From positions 9,126,972 to 9,190,971 of the forward strand of contig NC_045146.1 in NCBI RefSeq assembly GCF_008831285.2: a DNA stretch of 64,000 bases, in the 5' to 3' direction. Positions 33,502 to 42,886 of this stretch are shown one piece after another. A program made the position numbers and the translations under genes. The notes under the pieces were generated by a model. It did not search any database and was not told where the DNA came from. It worked only from the letters and a program-made list of their open reading frames with translations. The first letter of the stretch is position 1. Each line of letters begins with the position of its first letter. This stretch comes from Nymphaea colorata (Eukaryota > Streptophyta > Magnoliopsida > Nymphaeales > Nymphaeaceae).

Positions 33502-34186
33502 CTATTCTTTGTCAGAGATACCAAGTTGTAGACGACCTTAGTAGAGAGAGCATATAGAGGACTGTAGCATGAAAAAAAATACTTTGATCCAAACAAATGC
33601 CATAAAGGTTCATACCTGCTCACATTCCCATAAATTTCATTTAGCCAATGACTCAATAGAGACTTCAACGGAACACAGATGACATTGTTTAATGCCTTGA
33701 TATAAAAAAATTTCGAAAAAATACACTTGTGACAACCATAGTAAGAAGGAATAACTGCACGCTGCTGGACGTAATGCGAATAAATTCCACCATTTGAGTT
33801 TTAGATAAGTGAAAACTGAACATCGCTTCAAGCATATCAGATAAGTTAAAGATGCTTTGCCAAAAGGGCTGCCAGGATCTGAAATGATCAAAGTTTTAGG
33901 TTTAGATTATAATAAATTCTGCTTTGGGCCTTGGCTGACTATTTAATGGATGCATTCTGCAACAAAAAATGTGCATAAAGAAAAGTCGATCAAACATATA
34001 GGTCCAGTGAGAGTAAACCATCAGTGGTCCACAAAGATAAACTACAGTTTGAAGTAAGATTATAAAAGAGACAAGGCGAAATTCAGATGTCAGAGATCAT
34101 TACCTGGCCTTAAGTAGATATCCTCGTCGGCTTTTCCATAGAACTTGGCATCATAGAGTCCGTAAGCAGACCTGAAGAAAGCCAGC
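33502..34186 (-). pseudogene. Family-31 beta-1,3-galactosyltransferase remnant, three exons
   Basis: Three exons lie in gene order with usable splice sites. Exon 34104-34186 (83 bp, acceptor ttctag, donor GTAATG) encodes [18 protein letters not shown] followed by ADEDIYLRP, the acidic metal- and UDP-sugar-binding box of the plant Golgi enzymes (normally ADDDIYLRP). Exon 33791-33878 (acceptor atttcag) shows ILAALLAK in one frame and KRCSVFTYLKLKW in another, so indels have shifted it; at 88 bp it is about 13 bp shorter than my estimate for the family. Exon 33502-33615 (114 bp) encodes YEPLWHLFGSKYFF and YSPLYALSTKVV. The enzyme family builds arabinogalactan or N-glycan structures in the Golgi. 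The N-terminal anchor and the C-terminal third are missing; a weak match, TSTCPSDLDRI at about 34530-34570, may be a further upstream exon. This copy is very probably dead. Confidence 0.65.
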
Positions 34187-35518
34187 CTAGAACAAGAAAC
34201 ACATATAAGAGACGAATGATGAAAATCCATCTTAACTATGTTAAAGGACAACAGATACATTAAGTCATCGGCAAGATAGCTTGAACAACCAAGATTTCCC
34301 ATGTACTTAACATGCAGCGGCCATATCAAAATCCATATTGGAGGGTTGACACATACAGCCTTTCAAGAGTTGCATGAGAGCAAAATTAAGTGCAAAATAT
34401 ACCTTTAATTAATATTGGTATATTAAAGTATAAGGCTTGTAGCTAATGTAGAAAATACAACTTTGTACCTCCACTTTATCATGAAAGATGGTACAATACT
34501 GATCTATGATTTCGTGTGATCCTTTCCCTGAGATCCGATCTAAATCAGATGGACAGGTAGAAGTCAAACCAACTATTTTAAAGTTCATAAAAATCCAAAT
34601 ACCCACATGCATGTACACTTTGTCTAGTACAATCACCATCCATATACATCAAACAAGGAGTTCATTTTTAAAGATACCATAAGATTAAGGACAGAAGATT
34701 ATATAAAACTAATTCATTTTCCTTGAAAGTTAGTAGATAGTCATAGACAATAGCATAAGTTAGAACTCTTTGCATGCACAAAAATGGAGTATCAAGACAA
34801 ATTACACAATTTAAAAGCTGTTAATAGTTACAAAAAATGAAAATATCCTATTAGTCCATAGATGACTACTCTTGGGCTCAATAGCCTGATCCCATCTCCT
34901 TTCACATGCAGGGGCCAGGATACTCTGTCTCTGTGTAGAAATCATTAATAATTACTTGAAAATATAAAGAAAATTGATTTGTTATCCTTTAAATTACTAA
35001 TCAAACAGGTCTTCTGTTTGACCCCATCCACGCGTGGAATGTGATCAAAGTCTAGAAAGTTGGAAGCTGGTGTATGTGTTCAAGTATACATCTGTTGCTA
35101 GCAGCCAAATAGACCTGCCCACATGGTGTGTGTGTGTATATATATATATATTGAAAAGCTAGCGATTCCCACCCAACACTACGCCTACTACAGAGGAACA
35201 ACTCCTTTCTCAAACCAAGTTTATATACACAGCTTAATTATATATTTTATTGAGCATTAATCAATCTGTGGCCATAACAAGTTTGTCACTTTCCCATTCA
35301 ATCCAATAGTAAATATGAAGACAATTTTTAGGTTATCAGTTGACATTCAATGAAACACAAACTAGAAATAAATATTACAATTATTAGTTTAGAAAATTTA
35401 AGAGACAAAACAAGAAGCTCCTGAATCTGAAAACTTATAGCCAGGAAGCAGCCATTGCACTTCAAAAGCTTTGTGCTGTCAATATCGAGAACATATATTT
35501 GCTACGGACCCCATCAAT

Positions 35519-35559
<41 letters not shown>

Positions 35560-35998
35560 CTAATGATTTTTACTAATCTACTCTCTTTGCATATCTATGT
35601 AGTTCCAGTGTCATGAAAAATGAAGTGTAAAAAGAAAAAAAAGAAAGAAGAGTGAAAAAGGAGTTAAAAAAATGATATTGATTTAACTCATCCAACTTAT
35701 ATATAATAAAGACAGTAATTAAAGAGGGAAGTGGTGATGTTAAAATGCGAAAAGTATGACCAACAAAAAAAGCGAGAACACTTAATTGTGTGAATATACA
35801 CTAAATGTTATTAGAGAAACATGAAAGTAGGAAATATAAATGAATTTTTGTTGCTTTCAAGAATAGTCATACCTTTTATGATCCATAAAGCCTGATCGAC
35901 CTGACCACCTACATATTTCTTGCGCTTAGATTTTGTATTTTTTCCACATTCAATATTCATCCATGCAGTAACTTGTCTAGGAGAATGTAAGGACTGGT
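34187..35998. other. AT-rich DNA with microsatellites and one open stretch
   Basis: It includes the possible extra galactosyltransferase exon near 34530-34570, a (TG)n(TA)n run near 35124-35150 and a (GT)n run at 35520-35557. At 35880-35985 (minus) a short open stretch contains WMNIECGKNTKSKRKKYVGG and then QVDQALWIIKG, ending at a donor-like GTATGA. It looks like an exon but I recognise no family. Confidence 0.45.
35520..35557. repeat. (GT)n microsatellite
   Basis: About 19 uninterrupted GT dinucleotides. Confidence 0.95.
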
Positions 35999-36201
35999 TG
36001 TTAGAATTAGAATAACTTGAGGAAGAGAGAAGAGTAGGAGGAAGACGGAAGAATTGAAGGAAGAGTTGGGATAAAAAGATATCAATTCCAATCACAACGG
36101 TGGGCTTTATACTCCTCTAGAAGAAGTGGAAGCCCTAAACACATAATCGTGGCAGAACCACTTACAGGAATAACTTCTCGCTACTAATGTGGAGCAACAC
36201 A
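35999..36201 (-). repeat. Probable short 3' LTR of a chromovirus (Ty3/gypsy)
   Basis: On the minus strand the block starts TGTGTTGCTCCAC, directly after a purine-rich CCAAGAAG, and ends ATTCTAACA, about 203 bp. A TATA box (GAGTATAAAGCC) lies near 36107-36118. It sits about 140 bp downstream of the end of the chromovirus polyprotein, interrupted by the copia element. The short LTR fits small chromoviruses such as the Reina group. The partner LTR is absent because the element is 5'-truncated, so the ends rest on TG/CA, TATA and position only. Confidence 0.45.
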
Positions 36202-36342
36202 CTTCTTGGAACAACCTATAATTCAACTTTAAAGGAAACGTTAACTACCACTGACTATGACCATGATGCCATGACAGACACATCCAGTTAGGATCGTGAC
36301 GTTTGACCTCAAAACGATTCTCGTCCTCAAGAATTGCAGTTT
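36202..36342 (-). pseudogene. C-terminal tail of the chromovirus pol, split off by the copia insertion
   Basis: If the copia element and one target duplication are left out, the frame coming from the chromodomain at 41318-41460 continues into this stretch, with AILEDENRFEVKRHDPNW, and stops shortly after. The tail 'LED' recalls the usual end of chromovirus polyproteins. The rest, to 36201, is untranslated. Confidence 0.55.
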
Positions 36343-36347
36343 GATTC

Positions 36348-36593
36348 TGTTGTAAAAGGTGGAGAAAAGAGAGGGAACACAAGAGCAGAGAGGGAGGGAG
36401 AGAGAGAGAGAGTGAGAATAAACTATCATTACTTCATTGCTAACCCTAATCTCTTACTTAAAGAGAGAATAGGGGTCGGCTAGAGTCTTTACACAAGAGA
36501 GACAAATAAAGATATAAATGACTAAAGAAGACTCTTAACTTTTAAATAATCAGAAAACTACCACACTTAAATATAAACTTTCTAATTTCAACA
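36348..36593 (-). repeat. Copia 3' LTR (246 bp)
   Basis: It is bounded by target duplication GATTC on the left and the polypurine tract on the right. A GA-rich run near 36385-36415 and 'gaataaactatcattacttc' are shared with the other LTR. Confidence 0.95.
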
Positions 36594-36606
36594 CTCCCCC
36601 TCAAGC
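36594..36606 (-). other. Copia polypurine tract
   Basis: On the minus strand CTTGAGGGGGAG directly abuts the 3' LTR; this primes plus-strand DNA synthesis in the family. Confidence 0.9.
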
Positions 36607-37164
36607 TGGAGCATAGATATCAATCATGCTCAGCTTGTTACAACATCTAGAGAAATCACCAATGGGAAGAGCCTTAGTAAACATATCTGCCGCCTGATCT
36701 TCAGAAGCTACATGAACTGTAGACACAACACCTCCTTGTATAAGATCCTGAATATAATGGCAATCGACCTTTATGTGCTTTGTTCTCTTATGAAATACTG
36801 GATTATTTGCAATGTAAGTGGCAGCCTTGTTATCACAGTACATTTTCATAGGAAGAGGAACTTGAATACTCATATTTGTTAGCATAGACTTAACCCAAGG
36901 CATCTCAGTAGCAGTTTGAGCCATTGCTCTATATTCAGATTCTGCACTTGATCTCGAAACTACATTTTGTTTCTTGCTTCTTCGTGATATTAGGTTGCTC
37001 CCAACAAAGATACAGAAGCCTGTGGTGGATTTTCTGTCATCAACAGACCCTGCATAGTCAATATCAATGTAAGCAACAATTTCTAGAGATTCCCCTTTCT
37101 TGAAAAAGAGGCCCCTGCCCGGAGATGACTTTAGATATTTCAAAACCATCAATGCAGCATCTCA
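36601..37164 (-). pseudogene. Copia RNase H, cut off from pol by an in-frame TGA
   Basis: Downstream of a TGA at 37162-37164 that replaces a Trp codon (PRKVH-stop-DAALMVLKYLK), the frame carries the whole RNase H: IDIDYAGSVDDRKSTTGF with the first catalytic Asp, SRSSAESEYRAMAQ with the Glu, and MYCDNKAATYIAN with the next Asp, then HKRTKHIKVDCHYIQD. It ends SMIDIYAPA next to the polypurine tract, as copia polyproteins do. The domain itself looks undamaged, so the stop is probably young. Confidence 0.93.
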
Positions 37165-39262
37165 ATGGACTTTTCTAGGTTTTGCAATAAACTGACTTAG
37201 TTTTCCAACAACAAAGCTAATGTCTGGTCTAGTCACAGTGATATACAGAAGCTTGTCAATAAGTGACATGTAAGATCGTGAATCCACTAACTCCGATTGA
37301 TCATCATGAAGATGAAGACGTGGATTCATAGGAATATTAGCCGGCTTGGCTCCTAACATCCATGTATCTTGCAGTAGGTCAAGTACATATTTCCTCTGAG
37401 ACAACACTATACCTTCTTTGTTATGAGCAACCTCAATCCCAAGAAAATATCGCAAGTGACCAAGATCTTTCGTGACAAAGTGTTTCTGAAGGAAAGTCTT
37501 TGTGACTGAAATTTCTTTATCACAATCACCTGTCAGGATAATGTCATCAACATAAGCTACCATAACCACTATACCTTTGGAGCTCTTCTTGATGAATAGA
37601 GAATTGTCCAAATGAGATCTTTCAAATCCACATTGTGAAACAACCTCAGATAATTTGTGAAACCACGCCCTAGGACTTTGTTTAAGTCCATAAATTGCCT
37701 TCTTGAGACGACACACTTTTCTACACTCTCCCTGTCGCTCGAACCCTGGGGGCTGCTGCATATATACAGTCTCTTCAAGATCACCATAGAGAAAGGCATT
37801 CTTTACGTCCAACTGATACATAGGCCAATTAGAGTGTACCGCAACAGAGATAATGAGCCGAATAGTACCCAACCTGGCCACAGGAGAGAAAGTCTCAAAG
37901 AAGTCAACTCCATATGTCTGAGTATAACCCTTAGCCATTACTCGAGCCTTATATGTCTCTACAAACCCATCTGAATGGTACTTGACTATAAAGACCCATT
38001 TAGAGCCAACAATATCACAATTTGAAGGAGGATCAACCAATTCCCAGGTACCACGTTGTAAGAGAGCATCCATTTCACCTTGCATGGCTTTTCGCCATTT
38101 ACAGTCTAGTAGTGCTTGTTGATGACTAGTTGGTGCAGTATGGACTGTCATTGCATGAAGAAACTGTTGTAAGTTGACATCAAGGTGGTTAGTGGAAAAA
38201 AATTGTGAGATAGGATGCATAGTACACTGTCTCTTGCCTTTGCGCAAGGCTATAGGCAAGTCCTGAGAATGATCAATGCCAGGTATACTTACTTCAATGG
38301 AGCTCACATCCTGAGAGGATTCTGATGGTCGACCATGAGAGGGATTCTGCCGATGCGTGTATACCAATGGAGGGTCCTGGAATCTATTCATAGTCGGAGT
38401 AGGAGAGGGAAAAGACTGCAACGGGACTGGAGGGATAGGTACAGGAATAGGACATGGCATCTCAGATGACACAGAAGTAGGACTAAAGTAGGACTGAGAC
38501 TCGAAGAAAGTGGCATCCGCACTGATATATTCTTTGTGAGTTACCGGATCAAAGCACTTGTACCCCTTTTGGTTTCGAGGATAGCCAATGAACACACACT
38601 TAATGGCTTGAGCAGCAAGTTTATCACGTTTAGGCCCAAGGATGTGAACAAAACAATTACAGTCAAATACTTTTGGTGAAACAGGAAATAAGTTTCGATT
38701 GGGATAAACAAGTTTAATCGATACTTTGTTGTCAATGGAGGATGATGGTAAATGATTTGTCAAGTAACAAGTCATGAGTATGACATCACCCCATAAGTAT
38801 GCAGGTACATGATTATGAAGCATTAGGGTACAAGCAACAGTTAGAAGTTGTCTATGTTTTCGTTCGGCAACTCCATTCTGTTGTGAGGTGTGAGGACATG
38901 TAAATTGGGAAGAGATACCATTTCCAGCATAAAAGGTCATTAAGGTAGATGATTTGAACTCAAGAGCATTATCAGTGTGAATATACTTAACCAGAGAACC
39001 AAACTGAGTTTTTATTTCAATAATCAAGTTTTTAAGAATAGGTACTACTTCAGACCTTTCTTTCAAAAGAAATACCCAACTAACTTGAGAGTAATCATCA
39101 ACAACAACCAAAAAATACCTAAACTTAGATCGGCTAGCAACCCTGCTAGGACCCCACACATCAACATGAAGAAGAACAAACAACCCTTGACTTGATGGAC
39201 TAAGACTTGAAGGAAAACTACTACGAGTATGCTTGCCAAGTTGATAGGCCTCACACTGAAAT
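37162..39262 (-). pseudogene. Copia integrase and reverse transcriptase frame
   Basis: The frame opens after a frameshift near 39257-39262 (QCEAYQLGKHTR is its first recognisable part) and runs about 700 codons. The integrase core keeps its D-D-E triad: LLHVDVWGPS, KYIHTDNALEF and QQNGVAERKHRQLL. The reverse transcriptase shows WVFIVKYHSDG, YQLDVKNAFLYGDLEE, then the active site VAYVDDIILTGD and LGHLRYFLGIEVA. It stops at the TGA at 37162-37164 before RNase H. In the cell the product would be part of the virus-like particle polyprotein; here it is separated from protease by the frameshift and from RNase H by the stop. Confidence 0.95.
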
Positions 39263-39905
39263 GACTCTGGACTGAAAGGTGAGGTAGGATGGAACGGAGC
39301 TTAGACCCCGAAGGATGACCGAGCCTGAGATGCCACTGAAAGGGTGTAGAATCTGATGTAAAAGAGGTAGCAGCAAGACCCACAGGGACCGACAGGATGT
39401 AGACACCCCCTTTTTCATAGCCACCACCAATAGTCTTCCCAGTTTGTAAGTCCTGAAATGAGCATGCACCAGGGTCAAAAATAATGCGACAATGTAAATC
39501 AGTAGTCAACTGTTTAACAGAGAGCAAATTGGAGGGAAACTCAGCAGCATATAAGACATGTAGAATGGTTATAGACTGAGAAAGCTTCACATCTCCATAA
39601 CCCAATATAGGTGACATTCTGCCATCTGCAATTTTAACATGACGTGGCTGAGAAAATCTATGCAACATAGTGAACAAACCAGGTCTACTACAGAAATGTC
39701 TCGATGCTCCTGAGTCAATAATCCAAGAGATACTTGAATCAGGCGTGGATGTACTCGTAGAGAGAGCTCGATCAATCAAAGTAGTGGAAGTTGAAGCTTG
39801 TGAGGTTTTGTGTGCCAAAAACTGCTCATACTCAGATCTGTCAATGTTAACTGTAACTGTAGATCCAAAAAAGGAAGGATTCCCAGTTCCTTTATAATCA
39901 TTCCA
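39184..39905 (-). pseudogene. Copia protease and pre-integrase region
   Basis: The aspartic protease active site is WIIDSGASRHFCSR, followed further on by the pre-integrase zinc region FQWHLRLGHPSGSKL. The open frame reaches upstream through LAHKTSQASTSTT and WWNDYKGTGNPSFFGS without an ATG until a stop near 39920, where gag and its zinc knuckle should be. The frame is lost near 39257-39262, where reading shifts into the integrase frame by one base. Confidence 0.92.
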
Positions 39906-39929
39906 CCATCTGGTTTGATAATCTCAGCC

Positions 39930-41060
39930 ATAATAAACACATAAGGGAGCACCAAAACAATTTTGTAGCAGTTTGAACACACAAAAGAATGTCCAACTTA
40001 TAATTAATCAGTCAGGTAAGGGGCTGATCAACAACACAGAATTCAACACTATCACTCGCAATTGCAGCACCACTGTCGCACACCACTAATGTCACAGCGA
40101 TGATTATGTCAACATCTTCTAAGTATATGTATACTTTTTCAAAGTCAGACGTAAGTATTAATATCATAAGTTGTGCACAGACTTAACGACAGCCAACAAA
40201 AACTTATTTTCAGACAACCTCAGAACTTCCACGTGACCTCAGACTTCAGCGACATAAGAAAACAGTGTTGTGCATCATTCCACGACTTCTACTAAAAAAA
40301 CGGACTTGCCTGCACGACATTGGTTTCCTCCACACGACTTCAAGAATGCATCGACCTAAGTTTTAAGAAACCCTAGCTTGAGCAAACGAATCTGCCCAAG
40401 ATGTGAGCAGACTTGCTCACAGAAGTCTGCCCTAGAAAATCAGACGTGAGAGAGTAGAAAGGAAGTACCAATAGATTGTGTAGGTCCCCAAATGTTCATG
40501 TTATAGCCGACAGTCTTGAGAGAGAAACGTCCTTAAGACATTAACCAATGTAGACTCCCTCACCGCTGTGCATATAAATTTCTGTTGATGTCCGCAGCTT
40601 CAATGTATCGATGTCCAGAAATTGATATTATTATTATTTTTTTTTATCAGATCTGATATGATCCACATTTCAGAACTGATCTTGTCGTCTCCCACACAGC
40701 AACGTCCAATGTGATCTGGCCTGAACTTCTTCTTCAACAGCAGCAACAAAAAAAAAACTTCTGATACAACCCTTTGCAATCACGTACCAGATAAAAAAAA
40801 ATTTGTTCCACAGCAACTCCCACCCACAACTTCCACGTAGTTGCTTATGTTGCACTACATCCATGTTAGGGACCTAATCACACATACCTCTCACGTGTGA
40901 TTAGGTTACCCTTCCACGCTGTCCACTATTTCTCGATCAGCAGAGAGAAGAGAGAAAGCAAGGGTAGAGAAAGAAAAGGAAAGAAATAGGAAGAGATAGA
41001 ATAGGAGAAGAGGTCGCCGGAAAATCACGTCAACCGTCACCGGAGAAGTATGGGGATAAC
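39930..41060 (-). other. Copia internal leader where gag is expected; no gag frame
   Basis: A normal copia element has a gag of 250-400 codons here. I find only short frames (longest about 69 codons) and no gag or zinc-knuckle motif (CX2CX4HX4C). Words of the form 'cagactt', 'gacttc' recur many times between 40140 and 40460, giving a degenerate repetitive look. Either gag was replaced by unrelated sequence or it has decayed far faster than pol, which is unlikely given the young LTRs. Confidence 0.7.
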
Positions 41061-41074
41061 CGGCTCTGATACCA
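41060..41074 (-). other. Copia primer-binding site
   Basis: TGGTATCAGAGCCGG on the minus strand, directly inside the 5' LTR, complementary to the 3' end of initiator Met tRNA; this is the standard copia primer. Confidence 0.93.
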
Positions 41075-41317
41075 TGTTGTAAAAGATGGAGAAAAGAGAG
41101 GGAACACAAGAGCACGAGAGGGAGAGAAAGAGAGAGAGAGAATAAACTATCATTACTTCATTGCTAACCCTAATCTCTTACTTAAAGAGAGAATAGGGGT
41201 CTGCTAGAGTCTTTACACAAGAGAGACACATAAAGATATAAATGACTAAAGAAGACTCTTAACTTTTAAATAATCAGAAAACTACCACACTTAAATATAA
41301 ACTTTATAATTTCAACA
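41075..41317 (-). repeat. Copia 5' LTR (243 bp)
   Basis: Matches 36348-36593 apart from about four substitutions and small length changes in the GA run. It is followed on the right by target duplication GATTC. Confidence 0.95.
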
Positions 41318-42886
41318 GATTCAACTCTGATACGATTGGGAATTGAGCCTTAATCGCATTGTAAGCCTCCCACGTTGCCTCATCATCATGTAGATTGGCC
41401 CACTTGACCAGTACTTGGACTACTACCACATTGTTACCCTTCACCAAACGACGATCTAATATTGCCTCTGGCTAAACCATCCATGTCAGTGATAGGTGGT
41501 GTAGTGATTGGTACCTACCCTTTTCCAACCCAATGCTTAAGTACCAACACATGAAAAACTGGGTGGCTTGAGCAGGAAGGAGGTAATGCAATTTTGTAAG
41601 CCACCGATCCTACTCGAGCTAGGACACAGAAAGGCCCATAATAAATGGCCGTAAGCTTGATGTTGGAACGGATTGCCACTATGCTTTGCCTGTAAGGCTG
41701 GAGCTTCAAGAACACCCAATCTCCTACGGCGAACTCCTTCTCACTTCATCTTTTGTCAGCTTGAACCTTCACATGATTTTGGACCTGAGGAAGAGATTCA
41801 GATAATAAGCACACCATTTGAGCATGTCGAGTGGTGTAATCTGCAACCACGGCCACCAAAGGCTGTTTGTCTCGAATTCTCGGAATGGGAGTTGATGAGT
41901 AACCATAAACAACCTCGAATAGTGAGCTCTTGATGGCGGTATGGTAGGTACTATTGTACCAAAATTCAGCTAGTGACAACCATATGCTCCATGTACCAGA
42001 TCGATTGAAACACATCACTCTTAGATAATGTTCGAGGCATTGATTGAGTCTCTCTGATTGTCCATCATACTGGGGATGGTATGTTGAACTAAGGGCCAGC
42101 TGCATGCCAAAAGTTTTGAAGAGGTCTCGCCACATATTGCTAGTGAAGACTGTCTCAATTTGAGACTATTGTTTCGGGAAGCCCATGGTGTTTGAACACG
42201 TTGTCAAAGAGTGTTTGTGCCACTTGAATGGCCATGAAAGGATGCAGCAGTGCAATAAAGTGGCCGTATTTAGAAAAATGTATCACATCCTTTCCTTGTG
42301 ACTTTGGCAACCCTTCAATGAAATCTAGTGCAATATCCTTCAAATTGCTTGTTGGAATCAGTAGTGGCTGAAGTAGCCCGGGCTTTGCTATGATTTCCGA
42401 TTTGCATTGTTGACATGCGTCACACTTAGCAACATAGGTAGCAACTTCCTTCTTGAGACCAGGCCAATAAAAATGCCTTTTGATTCTCTTGTAAGTTGCC
42501 AATCTGCCAGAGTGTCCTCCTACTGCCCCATCGTGTAATTGTTGAATGATCTAGTGGCAAAGATCTCTAGAAACACCTATATAAAAATGGCCCTTGTACC
42601 TCAGCAGACCTTGCTACAGCTTGAAGTTTGGTCTACTATCAGGAGTAATCAATAACTTCTCCTTGATTTGAGTCGCCTTGGCATCTTCTAGATAACTTGT
42701 CTCAATCGAAGCTTTCCAAGCTGGAATGACCAATGAAATAGCTAGCAACTCATCTATAGTTGGATACTCGACCCTGGTTACCTCCATGAAGCGTGATAGA
42801 CCATCTACCACCTTGTTATCGAAGCCCCATCGAAACTCTTTAGAGAAATTCAGCCCCATCAAGCGAGAGGCACCCTTCCGTTGCAA
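41318..42886 (-). pseudogene. Chromovirus (Ty3/gypsy) pol 3' half: RNase H end, integrase, chromodomain
   Basis: Read leftwards: end of RNase H at 42886-42614 (LMGLNFSKEFRWGF, NKVVDGLSRF); a stop near 42553; then QLHDGAVGGHSGRLATYKRI and KRHFYWPGLKKEV with KCDACQQCK, the integrase zinc finger; the core start ALDFIEGLPKSQGKD, where the following VVVDR-type segment is deleted so that the frame jumps to HFSKYGHFIALL; HHGLPETIVSN, then a break, and FGMQLALSSTYHPQYDGQSE with the catalytic Glu at 42135-41746; and GPFCVLARVGSVAYKIALP at 41715-41515. A chromodomain ends it: VLVKWANLHDDEATWEAYN at about 41370-41430. Sequence similarity stops at 42886 inside RNase H, so reverse transcriptase, gag and the 5' LTR are lost. 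The copia element is inserted downstream of the chromodomain. Confidence 0.9.

Larger units (their letters stand above)
36348..41317 (-). mobile_element. Structurally complete Ty1/copia LTR retrotransposon, gag-less and pol-broken
   Basis: The element is 4970 bp. LTRs lie at 36348-36593 and 41075-41317, both TGTTG...CAACA, flanked by the perfect 5-bp target duplication GATTC (36343-36347 and 41318-41322). Next to the 5' LTR the primer site reads TGGTATCAGAGC, complementary to initiator methionine tRNA; next to the 3' LTR is the polypurine tract TTGAGGGGGAG. Protease, integrase, reverse transcriptase and RNase H follow in copia order. About 1.1 kb between the primer site and the protease (39950-41060) has no gag frame. 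A frameshift and an internal stop break pol. Small size and short LTRs fit the Ale or Ivana groups, which I did not try to separate. LTRs differ by about four substitutions plus indels in a GA run, so the insertion is fairly recent. It sits inside a chromovirus chromodomain tail. Confidence 0.96.

Noticed and set aside
37657-37974. 105-codon plus-strand frame inside the copia element
   Set aside because: It is antisense to well-conserved reverse transcriptase and is a shadow frame.
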